A stretch of 13,946 nt of DNA from Cytophagales bacterium (lineage in GTDB: Bacteria > Bacteroidota > Bacteroidia > Cytophagales > Cyclobacteriaceae), in the NCBI GenBank assembly GCA_003537495.1, contig DPSB01000206.1:1-13946 (forward strand), in the 5' to 3' direction. Shown here in pieces: positions 8,033-13,946 of this stretch (the first letter of the stretch is position 1; every line of letters begins with the position of its first letter). A model generated the notes under the pieces. The model was given only the letters and a program-made list of their open reading frames with translations, did not search any database and had not been told where the DNA came from. The position numbers were made by a program, and so were the translations under genes.

Positions 8033-10678
8033 TTGAAACATAACAATCAAATACCTCCCCAACTCCCGCTCCGCTTCTTCCGCTGGTTCTGCCATCCGAA
8101 GTTGCGCGATAGCATTGAGGGCGATTTGATGGAGTTGTATGAAGATCGAAAAATTATAAGTGGAAAGGTAAAAGCGGACGCACACTTTATCAAAGATGTA
8201 TTGCTGTTGTTCAGACCAGGAATCATCAAACCAACAGAAGGAACACAAACATTAAACACATACGGTATGTATAAAAGTTATTTTAAGATTGGATGGCGGA
8301 ATCTGTTAAAGAACAGAGGCTTTGCTGTAATCAACATCGGAGGCCTTGCTGTTGGTGTAACCGTAGCTATACTCATCGGGCTTTGGATTTTTGATGAACT
8401 TAACTTTGATACCTATCACACCAACTATAACCGGATTGCACAAGTATTAACCCGCGAAACAGATGAAGACGGAACCGGAATAAATACTTCCCTTCCATAC
8501 CCATTGGCTTTAGAACTGAAAGCAAACTATGCTGATAATTTCAAACACATTGTCGTTTCAACATTTAGTGTTCGTGAATACATTTTATCGACAGAGGATC
8601 GAAATTTTACAAAGACCGGACAATTTATGGATGCCGGTGCGCCAGAAATGTTATCGTTGAAAATGATTCACGGCTCATATGCTGCGCTAAACGATCCTAA
8701 TACAATCATACTGTCTGCATCTGCAGCTCAAACTTTCTTTGGCGATAGTAATCCGGTAAACCAATTAATGAAAATTAACAACCGACTTGATGTAAAAGTT
8801 ACCGGTGTTTACGAAGACTTACCTAAGAACACAACTTTTGCCGATCTGAAGTTTTTAGCTCCATTTGATCTATGGGTGGTTGATAATCCATGGGTAAAAG
8901 AAAAAGCCATTAATGATTGGAGTAATCACTTTTTGAAAGTTTATACTGAAATTTTGCCTTCAACTAATTTTACAAACGTATCCGTACGTATTAAAGATGC
9001 TGAACTCAATGGCGTGAAAGACATTCCAGAGCAAGCCGCGCAAAATCCTGAAGTTTTTTTACACCCCATGCAGGATTGGCATCTCTATAGTTTTAAAAAC
9101 AGCGTTGTAAATCCCGAACCAAGCAGAATTGTAAAACTGGTTGGATTGATTGGCGCATTAGTACTTGTACTGGCCTGCATTAACTTCATTAACTTAAGCA
9201 CCGCGCGCAGCGAAGTAAGAGCAAAAGAAGTAGGTATAAGAAAAGCAATTGGCTCTTTGCGTCACCAACTCATTGGTCAATTCTTAAGCGAATCTTTTCT
9301 GGTTGTGATTTTAGCATTCGTAATAGCATTTACATGGGTTAGTCTGCTGCTGCCGTGGTTTAATGATCTTACAGCTAAGCAAATCGTTTTGCCCATTGGC
9401 AGTACTCCATTCTGGTTAATGATACTTGCTATTGTTTTAGTAACAGCTCTCCTTGCCGGTATGTACCCGGCTGCCTATCTCTCTTCCTTTAAACCGGCTA
9501 AAGCTTTGAAAGGTGTTATGCGTGCCGGAAAAGGTTTGTATTCACAACGCATAATTTTAGTAGTCACACAGTTTACTATTTCAGTTACACTGATTATCTG
9601 CACAATAATTATCTATAATCAGATTCAATTTGCGCAAAACAGACCTGTAGGGTATAGCCGCGAAGGATTGATCATGCTGGAAATGAAGGGCAACGACCTG
9701 AAGGGTAAGTATGAAATCTTAAGCAGTGAATTGAAAAAGACCGGTGTAGTTGCTGAAGTATCTCAATCAATGGGAAAAATAACGCAGGTATGGTCAAACA
9801 ACGATGGTTGGGACTGGCAGGGCAGGGACCCAGCACTTACCAAAAGTTTTGGAACACTTACTATTACACCTGAACACGGTAATGTAATTGGTTGGCAAAT
9901 ACTGCAAGGCCGCGATTTCAGTAACAACCTGGTAAGCGACTCTTCAGCTATTATTATCAATGAAGCAGCGCTTAATTATATGGGTGTAATGAATGTGGTA
10001 GGTGAACGTATGAGTTGGACATTCAATGACAAAACCTATCACTACGAAGTAATTGGAATCGTGAAGGATATGGTTATGGAATCTCCTTATCAACCCATAC
10101 GGCCAACTATATTTTTAATGAAAGCACCTAACGGCAAGCCCAATTGGGTGAATATAAAAATCAATCCAGCTATCAGCACACAACAAGCACTTATTAAAAT
10201 AGAAGAGGTGCTTAAGAAAGTTGCTCCCACCATTCCATTCGATTATAAGTTTGTTGATGAAGAGTACAATGCAAAATTTCTTGCTGAAGTACGCATCGGA
10301 AAATTGGCCAGTTTGTTTTCATCTTTAGCAATTTTCATTTCCTGCCTGGGTTTATATGGTATGGCCAGCTTTATTGCTGAACAACGAACAAAAGAAATTG
10401 GCATTCGTAAAGTTTTAGGTGCCAGCATCACCAACCTCTGTGCATTGCTTTCAAAAGATTTTGTGCTATTGGTTGCCATTTCTTGCATTGTTGCAATACC
10501 TATTGCTTACTATTCAATGGCAGCCTGGTTAATGAAGTTCCCTTATCGAACGGAATTATCTTTCTGGATATTTATAGTAACCTGTGTTGGTGCGTTAATG
10601 ATTACACTTTTAACTATAAGTTTTCAGGCCATTAAAACTGCAATGGAAAATCCGGTGAAAAGTTTGAGAAGTGAATAA
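8033..10678 (+). CDS. Permease C: prefix-domain, two-module FtsX/MacB-type ABC permease, TTG start
   Basis: This is an 881-aa inner-membrane protein equal in length to permease A and its closest paralog here. The prefix domain is at about 8-70 and TM1 at about 97-120. The first periplasmic domain precedes TM2 (about 367-390), and loop RAKEVGIRKAIGS is near 396-408. TM3-5 and the second periplasmic domain (VKDMVMESPYQP) follow. TM6-8 have loop TKEIGIRKVLGAS near 784, and the C-terminus is NPVKSLRSE. The start must be TTG at 8033. No in-frame ATG occurs before the conserved DLMELYE of the prefix domain, and TTG AAA aligns residue for residue with the ATG AAA of permease A (PPQL begins at residue 8 in both). 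A TTG start is expected to lower initiation relative to its neighbours. No ATPase motif is present. It lies 55 bp after permease B. Confidence 0.9.
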   Translation: MKHNNQIPPQLPLRFFRWFCHPKLRDSIEGDLMELYEDRKIISGKVKADAHFIKDVLLLFRPGIIKPTEGTQTLNTYGMYKSYFKIGWRNLLKNRGFAVINIGGLAVGVTVAILIGLWIFDELNFDTYHTNYNRIAQVLTRETDEDGTGINTSLPYPLALELKANYADNFKHIVVSTFSVREYILSTEDRNFTKTGQFMDAGAPEMLSLKMIHGSYAALNDPNTIILSASAAQTFFGDSNPVNQLMKINNRLDVKVTGVYEDLPKNTTFADLKFLAPFDLWVVDNPWVKEKAINDWSNHFLKVYTEILPSTNFTNVSVRIKDAELNGVKDIPEQAAQNPEVFLHPMQDWHLYSFKNSVVNPEPSRIVKLVGLIGALVLVLACINFINLSTARSEVRAKEVGIRKAIGSLRHQLIGQFLSESFLVVILAFVIAFTWVSLLLPWFNDLTAKQIVLPIGSTPFWLMILAIVLVTALLAGMYPAAYLSSFKPAKALKGVMRAGKGLYSQRIILVVTQFTISVTLIICTIIIYNQIQFAQNRPVGYSREGLIMLEMKGNDLKGKYEILSSELKKTGVVAEVSQSMGKITQVWSNNDGWDWQGRDPALTKSFGTLTITPEHGNVIGWQILQGRDFSNNLVSDSSAIIINEAALNYMGVMNVVGERMSWTFNDKTYHYEVIGIVKDMVMESPYQPIRPTIFLMKAPNGKPNWVNIKINPAISTQQALIKIEEVLKKVAPTIPFDYKFVDEEYNAKFLAEVRIGKLASLFSSLAIFISCLGLYGMASFIAEQRTKEIGIRKVLGASITNLCALLSKDFVLLVAISCIVAIPIAYYSMAAWLMKFPYRTELSFWIFIVTCVGALMITLLTISFQAIKTAMENPVKSLRSE

Positions 10679-10689
10679 GAGATGTTACC

Positions 10690-10718
10690 AGTTACTGGTT
10701 TACCGGAAACCGGTAACT
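10690..10718 (+). repeat. Intergenic hairpin, C-D gap
   Basis: Arms AGTTACTGGTTT (10690-10701) and AAACCGGTAACT (10707-10718) pair over 12 positions with one G-T wobble, around a 5-nt loop. The gap sequence and the first codons of the next gene nearly repeat the A-B gap, including the preceding TAAGAGATGTTACC and the following ATGATGAAATCAAATCCACC. The loop is 7 nt shorter than in the A-B copy. The hairpin ends 5 nt before the chosen ATG of permease D and lacks a T-tract. Confidence 0.7.
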
Positions 10719-10723
10719 ATAAA

Positions 10724-13369
10724 ATGATGAAATCAAATCCACCTCAACTCTCACTCCGCTTCTTCCGTTGGTTTTGCCACCCGAAGTTGCGCGATAGCAT
10801 TGAGGGCGATTTGATGGAGTTGTATGAGGAACGACTGGAGCAAAGTGGAAAGTTTAAAGCCGATTTAAGATTCATTATTGATGTAATGCTTCTCTTTCGT
10901 CCCAGTATAATAAAGCCCGCTGAAGGACATAAAAATTTAAACACATACGGTATGTACAAAAGCTATTTTAAGATTGGATGGCGGAATTTGGTGAAAAGCA
11001 AAGTACACGCATTCATTAATATTAGCGGGCTGGCATTGGGTATAGCCAGTGTTTTTCTGATGGCTATGTATGTTAAGCATGAACTAGGATACGACCGGCA
11101 TTACCCTCAACCCGAAAATATTTACCGCATTACATGGGAGAATGGAACCCCACAAACCCGCACACCACACCCTATGGCGCAAGCGATGGTTGCCGACTTT
11201 CCGGAAGTAGAAAGTGCAGTTAGCCTATCGCCCATCTGGGCAGCAGGTTTAACGCGGGCGATTTATTCCATGAGCAATCCAGAGAATGATATTCGTTTTG
11301 ATGAGAAAAATCTTCTGGCTGTTGATACTACATTCTTCGATGTGTTCGGATTTCCGGTTGTTCGGGGCGATGCGCGAAAAGCGTTGAAGAATGTAAATGC
11401 CATTTTGATTTCGGAATCAACGGCAAAAAAATATTTTGGCGAGGCAGACCCCATCGGCAAACAACTGATTGTATATCCGGACAGTGCCTTATTGGAGGTA
11501 ATGGCTGTGTTTAAAGATGTGCCCCAACAATCGCACTTTCATTTCGACATGCTGGTCTCGTACGTGCGCGAGAAGTCGTTCGATCCAAATGACGAATACT
11601 ATACGTGGGCAGACTTTGGTCACTTCAACTATATTCGGTTAAAGCCTGGCACGGATGCCAAAGCACTTGAGGCTAAGCTGATGCCGTGGGTTCGCAAATA
11701 CATTAACTGGTTAGACGAGTCGTATAACCATGCGATAGCCAACAACATGGGCTTTCATGTTCAACCCGTAACGGACATTCATTTGAAATCTAATTTGCGC
11801 TGGGAGCTTGAGGCGAACGGAAATATTGAATACGTGTATATCATGGGTGCTGCCGCATTACTCACCCTGCTCATTGCGTGCATCAACTTTATGAATCTGA
11901 TCACTGCCAAATCCGTAGAGCGGGCTAAAGAAATCGGGATCCGGAAAACAATGGGGGCATTACGCAAACAGCTATCGGTGCAGTTTATCGGTGAATCCAT
12001 CTTAGTAACCGGTATCGCACTTGTTTTTGCGGTACTTGTGCTGGAAGCAAGTTTACCATTTTACAACTCCCTCACCGGCCAATCGTTGTCATTAAACTAT
12101 AGAGAAACAGTGCCGGTTTTGATGCTGGTTGCAATTGTAGTTGGGATTGGTTCGGGAATTTATCCTGCGGTTATTCTTTCGGCTATTCAGCCACAAAGTA
12201 TTTTGAAAGGAAAGTTCCAAACCTCGGCTCGCGGAAATGGCTTGCGCAATGGGTTAATTGTTTTTCAGTTCGCGATTTCGATGGTATTGATTTCCGGAGC
12301 CGTTATTATCTACAACCAACTCAATTTCATTCGAAACAAAAACCTCGGCTTTGGTAAAGAAGAAGTGCTGGTTATTCCAATGAAGAATGAGCACATGGAC
12401 AGACGCATGGAGGACATTAAAAATGAATTGAGTGGAATAGAGAGGGTCGTTTCTGTTTCGGCTAGTTCAAATATGCCGGGTGGACAATTCAATCAGAACT
12501 CCATCGCCTTGGTAGAGACGCCCGAAAATGATATTGCTACTTCTGAAGTTTTTGTGGATTATGATTTCCATAAAACGATGAATCTGGAAGTAAAAGAGGG
12601 TCGGTATTTTACAATTGATGATAAACCCAGTGCAACTGAAATGAAGTTTGTTATCAATGAAACGGCTGCACGACAACTCAGCAATTCATCGGTGGTTGGG
12701 AAGGAGATTAATTGGTATGCGTATGAAAATGATCAGCCAATTGTTGGTCGGGTGGTGGGTGTGGTGAAAGACTTTCATTTTCAATCGTTACACGAACCGC
12801 TCAGGCCGCTATTGATGATTCCTTACCCGGCTTACAATCATCTGATAATAAAACTGAATACTAAAAACTTTGAAGGCTCTCTGGCACAAATTAAAACCGT
12901 ATATCAAGAGTTTGAAAATTCATTTCAATTTGAGTTCGCTTTTCTGGACGATCAGCTTGATAGACAATATGAATCAGAGGTGCGCACGGGTATTATCTTC
13001 AGTACGTTTGCATTTGTTGCAATCGTTATTGCCTGCTTCGGCTTGTTTGGTATGGCCATGCTTACATTTAGTCAGCGTATGAAAGAAGTGAGCATTCGTA
13101 AAGTGCTGGGGGCTTCTGTTGGCGGTTTGATCATTTTATTGCTACGCGATTTCACCAGGCTTATCGTTTTTGCCATCATACTAGCCACACCGTTGGCGTG
13201 GTGGCTAATGGATCGTTGGCTGAATAATTTCATTTATCAGGTGAGTATCCATCCGCTTGTGTTTTTTGTTTCAGGAATTGGGCTCATTGCCATTGCCTGG
13301 CTTACGCTCGGATATTTTACTTTGAAAACCTCTAAGGTTAACCCTGCCGAAGCATTAAAACGAGAGTAG
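10724..13369 (+). CDS. Permease D: prefix-domain, two-module FtsX/MacB-type ABC permease
   Basis: The frame is open from an ATG at 10682, but the start is placed at 10724 (881 aa). From there MMKSNPPQLSLRFFRWF matches permease B, while the 14 extra residues (MLPVTGLPETGNYK) are only a reading of the gap hairpin. Layout: prefix domain about 9-68, TM1 about 97-120, first periplasmic domain, TM2 about 371-394 with loop AKEIGIRKTMGA near 400-411, TM3-5, second periplasmic domain with VVGVVKDFH, and TM6-8 with loop MKEVSIRKVLGAS near 784. The C-terminus is NPAEALKRE, closer to the common MacB-type PAEAL ending than the NPVxSLRSE of A-C, so D may be the most typical copy. No ATPase motif is present. 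It is the last gene of the operon and is followed by the PadR2 operator region. Confidence 0.9.
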   Translation: MMKSNPPQLSLRFFRWFCHPKLRDSIEGDLMELYEERLEQSGKFKADLRFIIDVMLLFRPSIIKPAEGHKNLNTYGMYKSYFKIGWRNLVKSKVHAFINISGLALGIASVFLMAMYVKHELGYDRHYPQPENIYRITWENGTPQTRTPHPMAQAMVADFPEVESAVSLSPIWAAGLTRAIYSMSNPENDIRFDEKNLLAVDTTFFDVFGFPVVRGDARKALKNVNAILISESTAKKYFGEADPIGKQLIVYPDSALLEVMAVFKDVPQQSHFHFDMLVSYVREKSFDPNDEYYTWADFGHFNYIRLKPGTDAKALEAKLMPWVRKYINWLDESYNHAIANNMGFHVQPVTDIHLKSNLRWELEANGNIEYVYIMGAAALLTLLIACINFMNLITAKSVERAKEIGIRKTMGALRKQLSVQFIGESILVTGIALVFAVLVLEASLPFYNSLTGQSLSLNYRETVPVLMLVAIVVGIGSGIYPAVILSAIQPQSILKGKFQTSARGNGLRNGLIVFQFAISMVLISGAVIIYNQLNFIRNKNLGFGKEEVLVIPMKNEHMDRRMEDIKNELSGIERVVSVSASSNMPGGQFNQNSIALVETPENDIATSEVFVDYDFHKTMNLEVKEGRYFTIDDKPSATEMKFVINETAARQLSNSSVVGKEINWYAYENDQPIVGRVVGVVKDFHFQSLHEPLRPLLMIPYPAYNHLIIKLNTKNFEGSLAQIKTVYQEFENSFQFEFAFLDDQLDRQYESEVRTGIIFSTFAFVAIVIACFGLFGMAMLTFSQRMKEVSIRKVLGASVGGLIILLLRDFTRLIVFAIILATPLAWWLMDRWLNNFIYQVSIHPLVFFVSGIGLIAIAWLTLGYFTLKTSKVNPAEALKRE

Positions 13370-13407
13370 AAATCAAGTTTAAAGGCTTGGCATTAACATA
13401 ACTGTTA

Positions 13408-13461
13408 ATTTACTTAACAAAAGTGAAACTAATTTATTAAGTTCACGTTTGTTAAGTAAAT
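13408..13461 (+). promoter_or_regulatory. Long near-perfect inverted repeat before PadR2 (probable operator)
   Basis: Arms of 20 bp (13408-13427 and 13442-13461) pair with a single mismatch (A13422 against G13447) around a 14-bp AT-rich centre. The core of the arms is TTTACTTAACAAA and its complement TTTGTTAAGTAAA. The right arm ends 3 bp before the PadR2 ATG, so a bound dimer would block initiation. A further small repeat, ATTAAC/GTTAAT (13392-13397, 13404-13409), overlaps the left edge, so the TTAAC word recurs several times. A PadR autoregulatory site is the simplest reading; an mRNA hairpin covering the ribosome-binding site is the alternative. A TTG at 13387 and a TAATTTAC at 13406 make a weak promoter candidate. 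Confidence 0.65.
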
Positions 13462-13464
13462 ACT

Positions 13465-13791
13465 ATGACACAACATTCACTCGGAGAGTTTGAAGAACTC
13501 GTTTTATTAATGGTGGCCGCCCAGCACGATGAAGCCTATGGTGTTACTATTCTGGAAGGTCTTGAAGAAAAACTCAAGAAGAAAGTAAACATCAGTGCCG
13601 TCCACGTAGCGCTTAAGCGCATGGAAGACAAAGGCTTTGTCAAGTCGCGCTTTGGCGGCATTACCGAAGACCGTGGCGGCAGACGTAAAAAGTTTTACGT
13701 GATTACCGCACTCGGAAAAAAAATGCTGGATGCACAATATGATTTAAGAAACAGTATTTATAAACAGATTCCTAAAATTTCGTTTGGTTGA
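13465..13791 (+). CDS. PadR-family transcriptional regulator (PadR2)
   Basis: This is a 108-aa short-class PadR winged-helix protein and a paralog of PadR1. It keeps the SLGEFEELVLLMVAAQHDEA opening, AYGVTILEGLEEKL, the recognition region ISAVHVALKRMEDKGFV, the wing KSRFGGITEDRGGRRKKFYV with a double Gly turn, and a single C-terminal helix (LGKKMLDAQYDLRNSIYKQI). It differs from PadR1 mainly in the second helix and the C-terminal helix, so its DNA site or ligand may differ. It follows permease D by 95 bp but has its own palindromic upstream region, and it precedes another prefix-type permease by 87 bp. It is therefore best read as the first gene and regulator of a second PadR-permease unit. 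Confidence 0.92.
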   Translation: MTQHSLGEFEELVLLMVAAQHDEAYGVTILEGLEEKLKKKVNISAVHVALKRMEDKGFVKSRFGGITEDRGGRRKKFYVITALGKKMLDAQYDLRNSIYKQIPKISFG

Positions 13792-13805
13792 TGCAATTGT
13801 TTCAA

Positions 13806-13842
13806 AGTTGACAGTTGACAAATGGTCAATTGACAATCAACT
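13806..13842 (+). repeat. Intergenic hairpin, PadR2-E gap
   Basis: The outer arms AGTTGA (13806-13811) and TCAACT (13837-13842) enclose an inner 8-bp stem (13812-13819 with 13825-13832, one G-T wobble) with a 5-nt loop and a 4-nt bulge. It is built of TTGACA/TGTCAA words, and another TTGTCAA follows at 13846-13852. This sequence differs from the GTTACC words in the earlier gaps, but it occupies the same position before a prefix-type permease. No proper T-tract terminator was seen. Confidence 0.55.
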
Positions 13843-13878
13843 ATTTTGTCAAGTGCCTATTGGCAACTATAAATTAAT

Positions 13879-13946
13879 ATGAAAGTACCCCCAAAATATC
13901 CCCTTCAATTTCTCCGCTGGTTTTATTCCTGCTCTATTAACAGCTT
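13879..13946 (+). CDS. Permease E: start of a fifth prefix-domain permease (partial)
   Basis: Only the first 22 codons are in the window: MKVPPKYPLQFLRWFYSCSI and then NS. PPKYPLQFLRWF aligns with PPQLPLRFFRWF, the beginning of the prefix domain in permeases A-D, which makes this another permease of the same family. It diverges right after that motif, reading YSCSINS where A-D have CHPKLRDSI, so it is not a recent copy. The rest of the gene lies beyond the right edge. It is inferred to be under PadR2. Confidence 0.7.
   Translation, partial: MKVPPKYPLQFLRWFYSCSINS

Noticed and set aside
5319..10723. CRISPR-like or tandem repeat array made of the gap repeats
   Set aside because: The copies are kilobases apart, degenerate, and separated by genes. 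There are no regular spacers and no cas genes.
2660..10959. Four minus-strand ORFs with a common YNSIKSPSMLSRNFGWQNQR peptide, opposite the start of each permease (2660-2899, 5364-5555, 8047-8259, 10744-10959)
   Set aside because: They are antisense readings of the highly conserved prefix-domain DNA. Their similarity follows from that, and they have no start signals or independent family.
2673..13369. Naming permeases A-D as MacB, LolC/E or FtsX proper
   Set aside because: The domains belong to that superfamily, but these proteins have two modules and a prefix domain, lack the MacB ATPase domain, and have no partner gene that would define them.

Overview
The window reads as chromosomal DNA of a Bacteroidota bacterium, probably from the Cytophagales or a related order. 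The evidence is an OmpL/bbp2-type porin with a C-terminal Phe, a DUF1684 lipoprotein, weak Shine-Dalgarno sequences, a Bacteroidota-style -7 box (TATTTTTG), and long two-module FtsX permeases with an N-terminal 'permease prefix' domain next to PadR regulators. The order-level placement is inference.

Left part (1-2074): the last 20 or so codons of an unidentified gene overlap the porin start by ATGA. The porin gene (62-1159) then meets a convergent DUF1684 lipoprotein gene (1175-2074, minus strand). A 190-bp divergent intergenic region follows.

Main part (2265-13369): a PadR-family repressor gene is followed on the same strand by four tandem large permease genes, called A, B, C and D here (881, 868, 881 and 881 aa after correcting the start of D). 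The gaps are only 45-60 bp, so this looks like one operon. Each protein has a cytoplasmic prefix domain and two MacB_PCD/FtsX modules (about eight TM segments, two KE(I/V)xIRKxxGxx cytoplasmic loops). No ATP-binding subunit is encoded in the window, so these are 'orphan' permeases comparable in layout to the duplicated orphan permeases described in Acidobacteria. A resembles C and B shares features with D, and the A-B and C-D junctions are nearly identical. This suggests duplication of a two-gene unit.

Right part (13370-13946): a second PadR gene is preceded by a 20-bp-arm near-perfect inverted repeat that ends 3 bp before its ATG (a probable operator). The first 22 codons of a fifth prefix-type permease, E, then run off the window. 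PadR + permease(s) is therefore a repeated module here.

Every gap that precedes a permease gene carries an inverted repeat. In the first four it is built from variants of the word GTTACC(A/G)GT, and before E from TTGAC words. These gap hairpins, the synonymous-site identity of the prefix-coding DNA between paralogs, and the PadR2 palindrome are the most notable non-coding signals. No rRNA, tRNA, CRISPR array or insertion sequence was seen.
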